Assembly: GCF_003674065.1 (NCBI RefSeq) | Contig: NZ_RDBE01000010.1 | Coordinates: 654,906-718,905 of the forward strand | Direction: 5' to 3' | Length of the DNA stretch: 64,000 nt | DNA from: Nocardioides mangrovicus | Lineage (GTDB): Bacteria; Actinomycetota; Actinomycetes; Propionibacteriales; Nocardioidaceae | Part shown: positions 1 through 11,960 of the stretch, in pieces | Layout of the letters: each line of letters begins with the position of its first letter | Numbering within the stretch: position 1 is the first letter of the stretch | The notes under the pieces: model-generated | Databases searched by the model: none | Told to the model about the DNA's origin: nothing | The model's input: the letters and a program-made list of their open reading frames with translations, nothing else | Translations under genes and position numbers: made by a program

Positions 1-1379
1 CCGAGGGGGTCCTCGTCGGGGTGGTCCACGATGGGCGGGTCGCCGAGGACGTAGCGCAGCTCGTCGATCAGCGGCACGTCGTCGACCGAGGGCTCCTCGC
101 CCCACGACTTGGCCAGGAGCCGCACCGACTCGTCGTCGAGCACGCCCTGGCTGACGCGCACCAGGAGCTCGGTGTCGCGCAACCAGCCCAGCACGGTGGG
201 CGCGTCGAGCACAGGCCACCAGGCCTGTACGAAGTCGAGGAACGCGTCGTCCTCGCGCAGCGTCTCGGCGAACTCCTCCTGCGTACGCTCCCGAGCCCGC
301 TCGCCGCGGACCTGCCGCCACAGCACGTCGACGAGCGCCGAGGCGACCTTGGTGGTCGACCGGTTGCGGCCCGAGCCCGACAGCAGCTGCCGGCGGACGC
401 GGTCCAGGTCGCGCTGCTCGAGACGCAGCACGTCGTCGCGGAAGAAGTAGCGGAAGGAGGTCGGCGCTCCAGGCACCGCCTGACGCGCCGTGCGCCGCAT
501 GAGCTCGACCATCGCGCGCGAGCCCTTCACCTCGGCGACGGCCGGGTCGTCGCGGCGGGTGGCGCGGACGCCGTCGACCACCTCGCCGAGCGAGCGCAGC
601 GCCACCGCGGTCTCGCCGAGGCTGGGCAGCACGCGCTCGATGTAGCGCATGAACACCCCGCTCGGGCCCACCACCAGCACGCCGCCGGTCTCGTAGCGGC
701 GCCGGTCGGCGTAGAGGAGGTAGGCCGCACGGTGCAGCGCGACGACCGTCTTGCCGGTGCCGGGCCCGCCCGAGATGGCGACGACGCCCTTGCTCGGCGC
801 GCGGATCGCCCGGTCCTGCTCGGCCTGGATGGTGGCCACGATGGAGTGCATCGAGCGGTCGCGGGCGCGCGAGAGCTGAGCCATCAGCGCGCCCTCGCCC
901 ACGATGGGCAGGTCGGTCTCGACCTCGGTGTCGATCAGGTCGTCCTCGACCCCGACCACCTGCTCTCCCGAGCTGCGCAGGATCCGACGCCGCACGACGC
1001 CGCGCGGGTCGGCGTGCGTGGCCTGGTAGAACACCGCCGCGGCCGGGGCCCGCCAGTCGATGAGCAGGACGTCGCGGTTGTCGTCGCGCAGCCCGATGCG
1101 GCCGATGTAGCGGGGCTCGTCGGTGATCTCGCGTCGCATGTCGAGGCGACCGAAGACCAGGCCCTCGTGGGCGGCGTCGAGCGTGGCCAGCCGGCGGGCG
1201 GCCTGGAAGACCATCGCGTCGCGCTCGACGAGCCCGCCCTCGTGACCCAGGGCGCCGCGCGAGTAGCCCTCACGGGCCAGGGCCTGCGCCGACTCCGCCG
1301 AGCGGACCAGCTGACGGTAGACGCCGTCGACGAACTCCTGCTCGCGCGCTACTTCGCGCGATGCGACGTCGTCGTTCAC
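1..1379 (-). CDS. helD: HelD-family UvrD-like ATPase, 5' part
   Basis: Only about 459 N-terminal codons are inside the window; the 3' end runs off the left edge. HelD proteins are superfamily-1 helicase-like motors that bind RNA polymerase and free it from stalled or drug-bound complexes (family knowledge). Visible: a charged N-terminal arm (residues 1-60), the family signature DWRAPAAAVFYQAT starting at residue 108, and Walker A GGPGTGKT at residues 204-211, followed by VVALHRAAYLLY. The GTG start is preceded by AAGGGA about 8 nt upstream and keeps the whole arm. Later helicase motifs lie outside the window, so whether this is HelD or the rifampicin-linked HelR branch cannot be told. Confidence 0.85.
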   Translation of the reverse strand, partial: MNDDVASREVAREQEFVDGVYRQLVRSAESAQALAREGYSRGALGHEGGLVERDAMVFQAARRLATLDAAHEGLVFGRLDMRREITDEPRYIGRIGLRDDNRDVLLIDWRAPAAAVFYQATHADPRGVVRRRILRSSGEQVVGVEDDLIDTEVETDLPIVGEGALMAQLSRARDRSMHSIVATIQAEQDRAIRAPSKGVVAISGGPGTGKTVVALHRAAYLLYADRRRYETGGVLVVGPSGVFMRYIERVLPSLGETAVALRSLGEVVDGVRATRRDDPAVAEVKGSRAMVELMRRTARQAVPGAPTSFRYFFRDDVLRLEQRDLDRVRRQLLSGSGRNRSTTKVASALVDVLWRQVRGERARERTQEEFAETLREDDAFLDFVQAWWPVLDAPTVLGWLRDTELLVRVSQGVLDDESVRLLAKSWGEEPSVDDVPLIDELRYVLGDPPIVDHPDEDPL

Positions 1380-1453
1380 TGCGTCGTCCCTTTCCCGATC
1401 GAGCGAGGGAACAACGTTACCTGTGAAGACCTTCCCGTGATCCGGGTTCTGCG

Positions 1454-2809
1454 TCACACCTCCTCGAGCGCGCGGCCGGTCGACCGCGGCCCGAGCAGCC
1501 CGACGTCGAGGCACAGCAGGCCCATGATCACCGCTGCTCCCGCGAAGACGCCGCCCGCGTGGAAGGTCTCCAGCGCGCTGACCGCGATGAACGGCAGGAC
1601 CGCCGAGATCAGCCGCGACAGCGAGTAGCAGGTGCCCACCGCGGTGGCGCGGATCGTCGTCGGGAAGATCTCGGCCTGGTAGACGTGGAAGGCGTTGGAG
1701 AAGACGTTGCTGGAGACGGTGAGCAGGAACCCGGCCGTCACGATCACCGCGGTGTCGGTCGAGAGCCCGAAGACCAGCCCGAACGCCGCCAGCAGCAACG
1801 CCGAGACCACGATGAGGTGCTTGCGCTCGAGCCGCTCGACGATGGGGACGGCCACGAGCGCGCCGAGCGGGTAGCCGGCGAAGGCCAGCGCCGCGTAGCC
1901 GAGCGAGTCGGTGACGTCGTAGCCCTTCGACACCAGCACCAGCGGCGCCAGCGTGCCGAAGCCGTAGTAGCCGACCGTCTGCAGGACGTTGAAGACCGCC
2001 AGCATGACGGTGCGCCGCCGGTACTCCGGATCCAGCAGCCGCCGCAGCGGCACGCGGCCCTCGGGGGCGGCCTCGATGACGGCGGCGTCGACCCGGGGCG
2101 GCGTGGTGACGCCGGCGGCGGCCTCGATGCGGGCGACGACCTCCTCGGACTCCGCTGCGCGACCGTGCGTCTCCAGCCACCGCGGCGACTCGGGCAGCCA
2201 GGTGCGCGCGGCCAGCACGAACAGCGCACCCAGGCCCCCGGCGATGAGCAGCCAGCGCCAGCCGTCCAGGCCGAGGATCTGGTGGCCGGCCACCACCCGG
2301 GCGCCGAAGAGCGCGGCCAGGGGAACGCCGAGGAAGCCGACGACGTAGGCCCACGAGACGTAGCGGCCCCGCACCCGGCCGGGCAGGAACTCCGCGAGGT
2401 AGGTGTCGACCAGCACCAGCTCGGACCCGATGCCCACTCCGCACAGGAACCGCACGACCACGAAGAAGGCGAGGTCGGGCGAGAACGCGGCGATGATCGA
2501 CAGCAGGCTGTAGGAGGCCAGGTTGAGGATGAAGACCCGGCGGCGGCCCCAGCGGTCGGCCAGCGCGCTCATCACGTTCGCGCCGACGAACATGCCCGCG
2601 AACGCCGAGGCGATGACCATCGACTTGCCCGTCGTGCCGAGGCCCCACTGCTCGGCGAGGACGGCGGCGAGCACGCCCCCGAGGAAGACCTCGTAGAGGT
2701 CGAAGAACGAGCCGATCCCGACGATCGCCGTCATCCGGCGGTGCCAACCCGAGATCGGCAGTGAGTCCAGCCGGGCTGCAGAGCCCGCCTGGACGGTGGC
2801 CTGTGACAT
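1454..2809 (-). CDS. MFS transporter, metabolite:H+ symporter type
   Basis: Predicted inner-membrane permease of 451 residues with about 12 hydrophobic segments. The loop after helix 2 carries the MFS motif A core ADRWGRRRVF, and helices 4-5 contain YLAEFLPGRVRGRYVS, the second conserved motif of metabolite/sugar-acid:proton symporters; a matching EIFPTTIRATAVG lies in the C-terminal half. ATG at 2809 is preferred over the in-frame GTG at 2818 because GGGAG sits 8 nt before it but abuts the GTG. It stands alone: HelD starts 74 bp downstream and the VWA gene ends 34 bp upstream. The substrate cannot be read from the sequence. Confidence 0.85.
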   Translation of the reverse strand: MSQATVQAGSAARLDSLPISGWHRRMTAIVGIGSFFDLYEVFLGGVLAAVLAEQWGLGTTGKSMVIASAFAGMFVGANVMSALADRWGRRRVFILNLASYSLLSIIAAFSPDLAFFVVVRFLCGVGIGSELVLVDTYLAEFLPGRVRGRYVSWAYVVGFLGVPLAALFGARVVAGHQILGLDGWRWLLIAGGLGALFVLAARTWLPESPRWLETHGRAAESEEVVARIEAAAGVTTPPRVDAAVIEAAPEGRVPLRRLLDPEYRRRTVMLAVFNVLQTVGYYGFGTLAPLVLVSKGYDVTDSLGYAALAFAGYPLGALVAVPIVERLERKHLIVVSALLLAAFGLVFGLSTDTAVIVTAGFLLTVSSNVFSNAFHVYQAEIFPTTIRATAVGTCYSLSRLISAVLPFIAVSALETFHAGGVFAGAAVIMGLLCLDVGLLGPRSTGRALEEV

Positions 2810-2843
2810 GCGCCTCACTCCCGGTGAGGACCGTGCCCAGGAA

Positions 2844-4235
2844 TCAGATCGCCAAACCGTGCACGAACTCCCCGAGCTGCGTGAGGTTGCGGCACTCGAC
2901 CATCGGCACCACCTCGCCGTACGCCGACGCCGCGGAGTCGCCGGTGTCCCAGTGCCGCGCGTGCTCGGGGTTGAGCCACCAGGCGTGGCGGCTCTCGCGG
3001 ACCATGCGGCGCAGCGTCGGCAGCGCGAGGTCGCTGTGGTTGGAGCGGGCGTCGCCGAGCACCAGCAGCGAGGCCTGCGGACCGAGCGCGTCGTGGTGTC
3101 GCTCGTAGAACCGCTCCAACGCGCGTCCGTAGTGGGTGCGCCCGAACATCGCGACCTGCTGCACGCTGGCGGCCAGGTCGAGCATCGTCTGCACCGGGTC
3201 GGCGCCGGGCCGGAACCGGTCGGTGACCTCGGTGACCTCGTCGACGAAGGTGAAGGCGCGCACGCGGCTGAACTGCTCGCGCAGCGCGAAGACGAGCATC
3301 AACGTGAACTGGGCGAAGCTGGCGACGCTCCCGCTGACGTCGCAGAGCACCACCAGGTCGGTGCGAGCGGGGCGGCGCGGGCGGTGCTTGGTCTCCAGCG
3401 GGACGCCGCCGGTGCTCATCGACGCCCGCACGGTGCGGCGGAAGTCGAGGCTGCCGCGGCCCTGCGCTGCCTGCTCGCGGGCCAGCCGGGTGGCCAGGCG
3501 CCGGGCGAGCGGGTGGATCTGGCGGCGCATCTCGACCAGGTCGGCGCGGCGGGCGGAGGTGAAGTCGAGGTTCTCCACGGTGGGCCGCACCGCGTGCCGC
3601 GACATGTGGTCGGCGCCCTTCTCCTCCGCGACCCGGCGGCGGGCGTCGGCCTCTGCGTAGCGGCCGAACTCCTCGACGCGGCGCTGCACGCGGCGGCGGG
3701 CGGCGGGGGCGTCGTCGGGATCGGCGGCCAGCCCGGCGACGACGCGGTCGACCAGCTCGGCGGCGTGGATGCGGTGCAGCGCGGTGTACGCCGACCACGA
3801 CGCCTGCCCCTGACCGCGCCCCTTCATCTCCCCGAACCGCCCCACCCCCTCCCGCGCGAGCTGGGCCAGCAGGTCCGGGTCGCCGCTCCCCAGGGCCTCG
3901 GCCAGACGGTCGCGGAGGTGGGCCAGCGCCTCCGGCCCGTCGGATAGTCCGAGACGAGATGGCTGCTGATCGGGCTCCGGAGCAGCCATTTCGTCTCTGA
4001 CTATCCCGTCACCGAGCAGCGGCGGGAACCAGAGGTCGAACAGGGCGTCGAAGTTGGGGCGGTGGGTGGGGCGCTTGACCAGGGTGGCGGCATACGCGGC
4101 GCGCAGGGCGTCGCGGTCGAGGAGGGGCAGCTGCTGAGCGGCACGGACGGCGTCGAGGTCCTCGGCCAGCGACACCGGGACGCCGGAGCGCCGCAGCGCC
4201 TCGACGAGACCGACGTGCCGGTCGAGCAGGCTCAC
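2844..4235 (-). CDS. VWA domain protein, CoxE-like partner of MoxR
   Basis: Protein of 463 residues whose C-terminal half is a von Willebrand A domain with the metal-adhesion motif DVSGS at residues 299-303. The Arg/Glu-rich N-terminal half is of the CoxE/DUF58-adjacent kind. The GTG start overlaps the stop codon of the upstream MoxR ATPase by 4 nt (GTGA), so the two are translationally coupled. MoxR-VWA pairs act as chaperones that insert metals or remodel enzyme complexes (family knowledge). The client is unknown here: no CO dehydrogenase or other obvious target lies nearby. An open frame continues further upstream in this phase to 4895, but it is only the shadow of the MoxR gene. Confidence 0.85.
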   Translation of the reverse strand: MSLLDRHVGLVEALRRSGVPVSLAEDLDAVRAAQQLPLLDRDALRAAYAATLVKRPTHRPNFDALFDLWFPPLLGDGIVRDEMAAPEPDQQPSRLGLSDGPEALAHLRDRLAEALGSGDPDLLAQLAREGVGRFGEMKGRGQGQASWSAYTALHRIHAAELVDRVVAGLAADPDDAPAARRRVQRRVEEFGRYAEADARRRVAEEKGADHMSRHAVRPTVENLDFTSARRADLVEMRRQIHPLARRLATRLAREQAAQGRGSLDFRRTVRASMSTGGVPLETKHRPRRPARTDLVVLCDVSGSVASFAQFTLMLVFALREQFSRVRAFTFVDEVTEVTDRFRPGADPVQTMLDLAASVQQVAMFGRTHYGRALERFYERHHDALGPQASLLVLGDARSNHSDLALPTLRRMVRESRHAWWLNPEHARHWDTGDSAASAYGEVVPMVECRNLTQLGEFVHGLAI

Positions 4236-5101
4236 GACGTGCGCGCCAGCCGTAGCTCCTTGGTCGCGCGCTCCTGGTCGGAGACGTGCTTGAGCACGAC
4301 CCCCAGGGTGCGGGCGGCGACGTCGGCGTCGAGGTGGCCGGCGTCGAGCGCCAGCAGGGTGCGGGCCCAGTCGACCGACTCGGCGATCGAGGGCGCCTTC
4401 TTCAGCTCCAGCTCGCGCAGCCGGCCCACCATCTCGACCAGCTGCTCGACGAGCCGCTCGCCGGCCTCGGGCACCTGCGACAGGACGATCGCCTTCTCGC
4501 GGTCGGCGTCGGGATAGTCGAGGTGGAGGTAGAGGCAGCGGCGCTTGAGCGCCTCGGAGAGCTCGCGCGAGGCGTTCGAGGTGAGGACCACGAACGGACG
4601 CCGCGTGGCGACCACGGTGCCGAGCTCGGGGATGGTCACCTGGAAGTCGCTGAGCACCTCCAGCAGCAGCCCCTCGACCTCGACGTCGGTCTTGTCGACC
4701 TCGTCGACCAGCAGCACCGTGGGGTCCTCGCGCCGGATCGCGGTGAGCAGGGGCCGGGTGAGCAGGAACTCCTCGGAGAAGATGTCGTCGTGGGTCTCCT
4801 CCCACGCCTGGGCGCCGGCGGCCTGGATGCGCAGCAGCTGCTTCTTGTAGTTCCACTCGTACAGCGCCCGCGCCTCGTCGAGCCCCTCGTAGCACTGCAG
4901 CCGCACCAGGGCGGCGTCGGCCGCGGCGGTGACGGCCTTGGCCAGCTCGGTCTTCCCGACGCCGGCCGGCCCCTCCACCAGGAGCGGCTTGCCGAGCACG
5001 CCGGCCAGGAACACGGTGGTGGCGGTGTCGTCGTCGGCGAGGTAGCCGACGTCGGCCAGCCGCTTGACGGCGTCGGCGGGCGACTCGAACCAGGTCACCA
5101 C
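4232..5101 (-). CDS. MoxR-type AAA+ ATPase
   Basis: AAA+ ATPase of 289 residues, the usual length of the MoxR family. Walker A GPAGVGKT is at residues 44-51 and Walker B LLVDE at 130-134, followed by sensor-1 LTSNASRELSEALKRR. It is expected to power remodelling by the VWA protein encoded immediately downstream, with which it overlaps by 4 nt. The start is GTG (two successive GTG codons at 5101 and 5098) without a strong ribosome-binding site. The gene lies 127 bp downstream of the APC-type permease and behind a large perfect palindrome, so it probably has its own promoter in that gap. Confidence 0.88.
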   Translation of the reverse strand: MVTWFESPADAVKRLADVGYLADDDTATTVFLAGVLGKPLLVEGPAGVGKTELAKAVTAAADAALVRLQCYEGLDEARALYEWNYKKQLLRIQAAGAQAWEETHDDIFSEEFLLTRPLLTAIRREDPTVLLVDEVDKTDVEVEGLLLEVLSDFQVTIPELGTVVATRRPFVVLTSNASRELSEALKRRCLYLHLDYPDADREKAIVLSQVPEAGERLVEQLVEMVGRLRELELKKAPSIAESVDWARTLLALDAGHLDADVAARTLGVVLKHVSDQERATKELRLARTS

Positions 5102-5190
5102 CCCAGTCTGCCCGTCGGGTGATCGGCGGCTCCAGAGGGGCTTGGGGTCAGGAAGTGATGGCGGTGGTCAGGCATTCTCGTGGCCCCGGG

Positions 5191-5226
5191 CCCCGCAATT
5201 CCCCGCACGTGCGGGGAATTGCGGGG
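5191..5226. terminator. 36-nt perfect palindrome, probable terminator
   Basis: The arm CCCCGCAATTCCCCGCAC (5191-5208) is followed directly by its exact reverse complement (5209-5226), centred on ACGT. It begins 2 nt after the stop codon of the permease at 5229 and separates it from the MoxR gene. No T-run follows, as is common for actinobacterial intrinsic terminators. The central 16 nt recur near 55971. Confidence 0.6.
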
Positions 5227-5228
5227 AC

Positions 5229-7160
<1,932 letters not shown>

Positions 7161-7280
7161 GGTGGTCACGCCTTCCATTGCAGCAGCCGGGTGTCAGGAC
7201 CGCGTTAGGAACCGGGCCGACGTCGTCAGGATCACGTGAGGGGCGCCGAGGCGGCCCCCGAGCGGGTCGACGCTGGCGCC

Positions 7281-7646
7281 ATGACCACCACCGTGGCGCC
7301 GCCCGCAGCCGCACCCACCTCACCTCCGATCAGCCGCGAGCCGGGCGTCCGGTTCGCGATCGCACACGTCGTCCTCGTCGTCGCGACGCTGCTCGCCGCC
7401 GCGCTGCACCTCGACGTCCTCGCCGAGCTGGCCGTCCTGGCCGCGGCCGTCGCGATCGGGGGCCACGGTCTGCGTCCGGCCTGGACGACGGCGCTCGGCC
7501 TCTCCGGGTGGGCCCTGCTCACCGGGTTCCTCGAGCACACGGCCGGGACGCTGAGCTTCGCCGGCGGCGACCTGCGCCACCTGGCGCTGCTGGTGGCGAT
7601 CGGCCTCGCGACCGGTCTGGCGACCGGTCTGGCGGCTGGCCGGTGA
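7281..7646 (+). CDS. Small membrane protein preceding kdpF
   Basis: Predicted 121-residue protein with a Pro/Ala/Thr-rich start (residues 1-22) and three to four hydrophobic helices, ending in a Gly/Leu/Ala repeat (ATGLATGLAAG). Its stop codon overlaps the GTG start of kdpF by 4 nt (GTGA), so it is probably the first gene of the kdp transcript and translationally coupled to it. I do not recognise the family; the helices loosely recall the four-helix membrane region of KdpD, but this is weak. An upstream in-frame GTG at 7236, with AGGA 4 nt before it, is an alternative start that would add 15 residues. Confidence 0.65.
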   Translation: MTTTVAPPAAAPTSPPISREPGVRFAIAHVVLVVATLLAAALHLDVLAELAVLAAAVAIGGHGLRPAWTTALGLSGWALLTGFLEHTAGTLSFAGGDLRHLALLVAIGLATGLATGLAAGR

Positions 7647-7732
7647 GCGCCGCCGACGCCGTCGGGCTGGTGCTGAGCCTGCTCGCCCTGGCCTACCTGC
7701 TCCTCGCCCTCGTCCTCCCCGAACGGTTCTAG
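7643..7732 (+). CDS. kdpF: KdpF, small stabilising subunit of Kdp ATPase
   Basis: Predicted 29-residue single-helix peptide, MSAADAVGLVLSLLALAYL followed by LLALVLPERF. KdpF is a tiny membrane subunit that stabilises the KdpABC complex. The length, the single transmembrane helix, the terminal hydrophilic ERF and the position immediately before kdpA (2 nt gap) identify it. The start is GTG, overlapping the stop of the upstream small membrane gene. It is shorter than most gene callers' cut-off and easily missed. Confidence 0.9.
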   Translation: MSAADAVGLVLSLLALAYLLLALVLPERF

Positions 7733-7734
7733 AG

Positions 7735-9369
7735 ATGCCTGATTCCCTGGCCGGCCTGCTCCAGGTCGGTGTCCTGATCCTCGCCCTGGGCCTGGCCTGG
7801 CGACCGCTGGGCGACTACATCGCGCGGGTGTTCACCTCCGAGCGCCACCTCGCCGTCGAGCGCCTCACCTACCGGCTGATCGGCGTCGATCCCGACGGCG
7901 ACCAGCGCTGGCCGGTCTACGCCCGCGCCGTCATCGCCTTCTCGGTGGTCGGCGTCGTGCTCCTCTTCGTGCTCCAGCGGGTTCAGGCGCACCTGCCGTT
8001 CTCCCTCGGCCTGGACAACGTGCCGACGGCGCTGGCCTTCAACACCGCCGCCTCCTTCGTCACCAACACCAACTGGCAGGCCTACTCGGGTGAGTCCACG
8101 ATGGGCTACGTCGTGCAGGCCGCCGGGCTGGCGGTGCAGAACTTCGTCTCGGCTGCGGTCGGGCTCTCGGTGGCGGTCGCGCTGATCCGCGGCTTCACCC
8201 GCAGCCGCACCGACCGGCTCGGCAACTTCTGGGTCGACCTGGTGCGCGGCGTCGTCCGGGTGCTGCTGCCGCTGTCCGTCGTGGCCGCGATCGTGCTGAT
8301 CGCCTGCGGCGCGGTGCAGAACCTCTCCGACAACACCGTCGTCACCACGCTGCTGGGTCACCACCAGACCATCACCGGCGGTCCCGTCGCCTCCCAGGAG
8401 GCGATCAAGCAGCTGGGCACCAACGGCGGCGGCTTCTACAACGCCAACGCCGCCCACCCCTTCGAGAACCCCGGCCCCTTCAGCGACCTGTTCTCGGTGT
8501 TCTTGCTGCTGCTCCTGCCCGTCGCGCTGACGCGCACCTTCGGCAGGCTGGTCGGCGACGTACGTCAGGGCGTCGCGGTGCTGGCCACCATGACCCTGCT
8601 GTGGGGCGTCCTCGTCGTCGCCGTCACCGCCCTGGAGCTGCACGCAGGCACGTTGGAGGGCACGGAGACGCGGTTCGGGATCCCGTCCTCGGCGCTCTAC
8701 GCCGTCAGCACCACCGGCACGTCCACCGGCTCGGTGAACTCCTTCCACTCCTCCTACGGCGGCGTCTCGGGCGGCCTGCTGATCCTCAACATGGGCCTCG
8801 GCGAGGTGGCGCCGGGCGGCGTCGGCTCGGGTCTCTACGGCATCTTGGTGCTGGCCATCGTGGCGGTGTTCGTCGCCGGGCTGATGGTGGGCCGGACGCC
8901 GGAGTACCTGCGCAAGAAGATCACCGGCCGCGAGATGAAGCTGGTCTCGCTCAACATCCTCACGATGCCGCTGGTGGTGCTGGTCGGCACCGGCATCGCG
9001 ATGTCCTTCAGCGCGCCGCGCTCCTCGATGCTCAACGACGGACCGCACGGGCTCTCCGAGGTGCTCTACGCCTTCATGTCGGCCACCAACAACAACGGCT
9101 CGGCCTTCGCCGGGCTGAGCGCCGACACCACCTTCTACAACCTCGCGCTGGGGATCGCGATGCTGCTCGGCCGGTTCGTGCCGATCGTGCTCACCCTCGC
9201 GCTGGCCGGCTCCCTGGCCCGTCAGCAACCGGTCCCCGAGAGCGCGGGGACCCTGCCCACCCGTGGTCCGCTGTTCGTGGTGATGCTCGCCGGCGTCACC
9301 GTGATCGTCGCGGCCCTCACCTTCTTCCCGGTGCTGGCACTGGGACCGTTCGCGGAAGGCCTGCGATGA
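7735..9369 (+). CDS. kdpA: Potassium-transporting ATPase subunit A
   Basis: Channel-like subunit of 544 residues that binds and conducts K+ in the high-affinity Kdp pump. The four selectivity-filter-type loops are visible in order: [26 protein letters not shown], the TSTGSVNS region, and [12 protein letters not shown]. The length is typical (about 550-560). ATG lies 3 nt after the kdpF stop; the stop codon overlaps the kdpB start (ATGA). Order F-A-B-C-D-E is the classical kdp arrangement, expressed under K+ limitation through KdpDE. No frame damage was seen. Confidence 0.97.
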   Translation: MPDSLAGLLQVGVLILALGLAWRPLGDYIARVFTSERHLAVERLTYRLIGVDPDGDQRWPVYARAVIAFSVVGVVLLFVLQRVQAHLPFSLGLDNVPTALAFNTAASFVTNTNWQAYSGESTMGYVVQAAGLAVQNFVSAAVGLSVAVALIRGFTRSRTDRLGNFWVDLVRGVVRVLLPLSVVAAIVLIACGAVQNLSDNTVVTTLLGHHQTITGGPVASQEAIKQLGTNGGGFYNANAAHPFENPGPFSDLFSVFLLLLLPVALTRTFGRLVGDVRQGVAVLATMTLLWGVLVVAVTALELHAGTLEGTETRFGIPSSALYAVSTTGTSTGSVNSFHSSYGGVSGGLLILNMGLGEVAPGGVGSGLYGILVLAIVAVFVAGLMVGRTPEYLRKKITGREMKLVSLNILTMPLVVLVGTGIAMSFSAPRSSMLNDGPHGLSEVLYAFMSATNNNGSAFAGLSADTTFYNLALGIAMLLGRFVPIVLTLALAGSLARQQPVPESAGTLPTRGPLFVVMLAGVTVIVAALTFFPVLALGPFAEGLR

Positions 9370-11369
9370 ACCTGTCCCTGCTGGCGAGCGCGCTGCCCGG
9401 CGCGTTCCGCAAGCTCGACCCCCGGGTGATGGTGAAGAGCCCGGTGATGTTCGTGGTCGAGGTCGGCGCGGTGTTCTCCACCGTGTCGGCGATCCTCGAC
9501 CCGAGCGTCTTCGCCTGGACCATCGTGGTCTGGCTCTGGCTCACCGTGCTGTTCGCCAACCTGGCCGAGGCCGTCGCCGAGGGGCGCGGCAAGGCGCAGG
9601 CGGCGACGCTGCGGCGCACGCGCACCGAGACCACGGCGACCTTGCCGGACGGTGGCGAGATGCCGGCCTCCGACCTGCGGCCCGGCGACCTCGTCGTGGT
9701 GGTGGCGGGCCAGGTGATCCCCGGCGACGGCGACGTCGTCGAGGGCGTCGCCTCGGTGGACGAGTCGGCGATCACCGGCGAGTCCGCGCCGGTGATCCGC
9801 GAGTCCGGCGGCGACCGCAGCTCGGTGACCGGCGGCACCACGGTGCTCAGTGACCGCATCGTCGTGCGCATCACCGCCAAGCCCGGCGAGAGCTTCGTGG
9901 ACCGGATGATCGCGCTGGTCGAGGGAGCCAGCCGGCAGAAGACCCCGAACGAGATCGCGCTCAACATCCTGCTCGCCGCGCTCAGCATCGTGTTCCTGGC
10001 CGCCACCGTGACGCTGCAGCCGTTCGCCGTCTACTCCGGGGCGCCGCAGTCGGTGATCGTGCTGGTCGCGCTGCTGGTCTGCCTCATCCCGACCACGATC
10101 GGCGCGCTGCTCTCGGCGATCGGCATCGCGGGCATGGACCGGCTCGTGCAGCACAACGTGCTGGCGATGTCGGGCCGCGCGGTGGAGGCCGCCGGCGACG
10201 TCAACACGCTGCTCCTGGACAAGACCGGCACCATCACCCTCGGCAACCGGCAGGCCACCCGGTTCTTGCCGCTGGCCGCCGTCGACGAGGCCGACCTGGC
10301 CGACGCCGCGCAGCTCTCCAGCCTGGCCGACGAGACCCCCGAGGGCCGCTCGATCGTGGTCCTGGCCAAGCAGGCGTACGGCCTGCGCGAGCGCGAGACC
10401 GGCGAGCTGCCGCAGGCCGAGTTCGTGCCGTTCACCGCCCAGACCCGGATGTCGGGCGTGGACCTGCCCGACCACCAGGTGCGCAAGGGGGCGGCGGCGA
10501 CGATCATGGCCTGGGTCCACGAGTTCGGCGGCCAGACCGACACCACGCTGACCCGCACCGTCGACACCGTCTCCGAGGCCGGCGGCACGCCGCTGGTCGT
10601 GGCCGAACGGCGCGGCGGCTCCGCCCGTGCGCTGGGGGTCATCGCGCTGACCGACGTCGTCAAGGACGGCATGCGCGAGCGGTTCGACCAGATGCGGGCG
10701 ATGGGCATCCGCACGGTGATGATCACCGGCGACAACCCGCTGACGGCGAAGGCGATCGCCGGCGAGGCCGGCGTCGACGACTTCCTGGCCGAGGCCACGC
10801 CCGAGGACAAGATGGCGCTCATCAAGGCCGAGCAGGCCGGCGGCCGGCTCGTGGCGATGACCGGTGACGGCACCAACGACGCCCCGGCGCTCGCGCAGGC
10901 CGACGTCGGCGTGGCCATGAACACCGGCACGTCGGCGGCCAAGGAGGCCGGCAACATGGTCGACCTCGACTCCGACCCGACCAAGCTGATCGAGATCGTG
11001 GGCATCGGCAAGCAGCTGCTCATCACCCGCGGCGCGCTGACGACCTTCTCGATCGCCAACGACGTGGCCAAGTACTTCGCGATCATCCCGGCGATGTTCG
11101 CCGGGGTGTACCCGACGCTCTCGTCGCTCAACGTGATGCGGCTGGCCACGCCGGAGTCCGCGATCGTCTCGGCGGTCATCTTCAACGCATTGGTGATCGT
11201 GGCCCTGGTGCCGCTGGCGCTGCGCGGCGTCGCCTACCGGCCCTCGTCGGCCGCGGCGCTGCTGCGCCGGAACCTGCTGGTCTACGGCGTCGGCGGCCTC
11301 GTCGCGCCGTTCGTCGGCATCAAGCTGATCGACCTCCTGGTCTCACAGATCCCGGGGCTCGGACGATGA
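9366..11369 (+). CDS. kdpB: Potassium-transporting ATPase subunit B
   Basis: P-type ATPase catalytic subunit of 667 residues that hydrolyses ATP to drive K+ through KdpA. The phosphorylation site is DKTGTIT with Asp at residue 285. The actuator motif TGES, the hinge [12 protein letters not shown] and the [10 protein letters not shown] loop are all intact. The start ATG overlaps the kdpA stop (ATGA); an open frame reaching back to 8601 is only the shadow of kdpA. The stop in turn overlaps kdpC, so A, B and C should be made in fixed ratio by coupled translation. Confidence 0.97.
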   Translation: MNLSLLASALPGAFRKLDPRVMVKSPVMFVVEVGAVFSTVSAILDPSVFAWTIVVWLWLTVLFANLAEAVAEGRGKAQAATLRRTRTETTATLPDGGEMPASDLRPGDLVVVVAGQVIPGDGDVVEGVASVDESAITGESAPVIRESGGDRSSVTGGTTVLSDRIVVRITAKPGESFVDRMIALVEGASRQKTPNEIALNILLAALSIVFLAATVTLQPFAVYSGAPQSVIVLVALLVCLIPTTIGALLSAIGIAGMDRLVQHNVLAMSGRAVEAAGDVNTLLLDKTGTITLGNRQATRFLPLAAVDEADLADAAQLSSLADETPEGRSIVVLAKQAYGLRERETGELPQAEFVPFTAQTRMSGVDLPDHQVRKGAAATIMAWVHEFGGQTDTTLTRTVDTVSEAGGTPLVVAERRGGSARALGVIALTDVVKDGMRERFDQMRAMGIRTVMITGDNPLTAKAIAGEAGVDDFLAEATPEDKMALIKAEQAGGRLVAMTGDGTNDAPALAQADVGVAMNTGTSAAKEAGNMVDLDSDPTKLIEIVGIGKQLLITRGALTTFSIANDVAKYFAIIPAMFAGVYPTLSSLNVMRLATPESAIVSAVIFNALVIVALVPLALRGVAYRPSSAAALLRRNLLVYGVGGLVAPFVGIKLIDLLVSQIPGLGR

Positions 11370-11956
11370 GAGGGCGCACGAGAGGAATGAGGATGGGTCA
11401 GTACGGACCGGCCGTGCGGGTGATGGTGCTCTTCACGGTGCTGCTCGGCATCGCCTACCCGCTGGCGATCACCGGCGTGGGCCAGGTGGCGTTCCACGAC
11501 CGGGCCAACGGCTCGCGGGTCGAGAAGTCCGGGACGGTGGTGGGCTCCTCGCTCATCGGCCAGTCCTTCGCCGGCTCGAAGCGCTACTTCTGGGGCCGGC
11601 CCTCGGCCGGCGGGTACGACCCCCTGGCCACCGGCGCCAGCAACCTGGCGCTGGACAGCTCCGGGCTGCGCAAGCAGGTGGCCCAGCGGCGGGCGCAGGC
11701 GGCGAAGGCCGACGGCGTGGCGCCGTCGCGCGTGGCCGCCGACGCGCTGTACGCCAGCGGCTCGGGCGTCGACCCGCAGATCTCCCCGGCCTACGCCGAG
11801 CAGCAGGTGCGGCGGGTCGCCGCGGCTCGCGGACTCTCGGCGGCGACGGTGCGCCGGCTCGTCGCCGAGCACACGCAGGGCCGCGAGCTCGGCTTCCTCG
11901 GCGAGCCGCGGGTGAACGTCTTGGCCCTCAACCTCGCTCTCGACGCGTCACACTGA
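11366..11956 (+). CDS. kdpC: Potassium-transporting ATPase subunit C
   Basis: Accessory subunit of about 190-196 residues with one N-terminal transmembrane helix ([20 protein letters not shown]) and a periplasmic-side domain containing the family pattern GSSLIGQSF and YFWGRPSA near the middle. KdpC raises the ATP affinity of KdpB. ATG 11366 overlaps the kdpB stop; in-frame ATGs at 11387 and 11393 follow a GAGAGGA stretch and could be the true start, giving 187-189 residues. The next gene, kdpD, begins 4 nt after the stop. Confidence 0.94.
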   Translation: MRGRTRGMRMGQYGPAVRVMVLFTVLLGIAYPLAITGVGQVAFHDRANGSRVEKSGTVVGSSLIGQSFAGSKRYFWGRPSAGGYDPLATGASNLALDSSGLRKQVAQRRAQAAKADGVAPSRVAADALYASGSGVDPQISPAYAEQQVRRVAAARGLSAATVRRLVAEHTQGRELGFLGEPRVNVLALNLALDASH

Positions 11957-11960
11957 GGCG

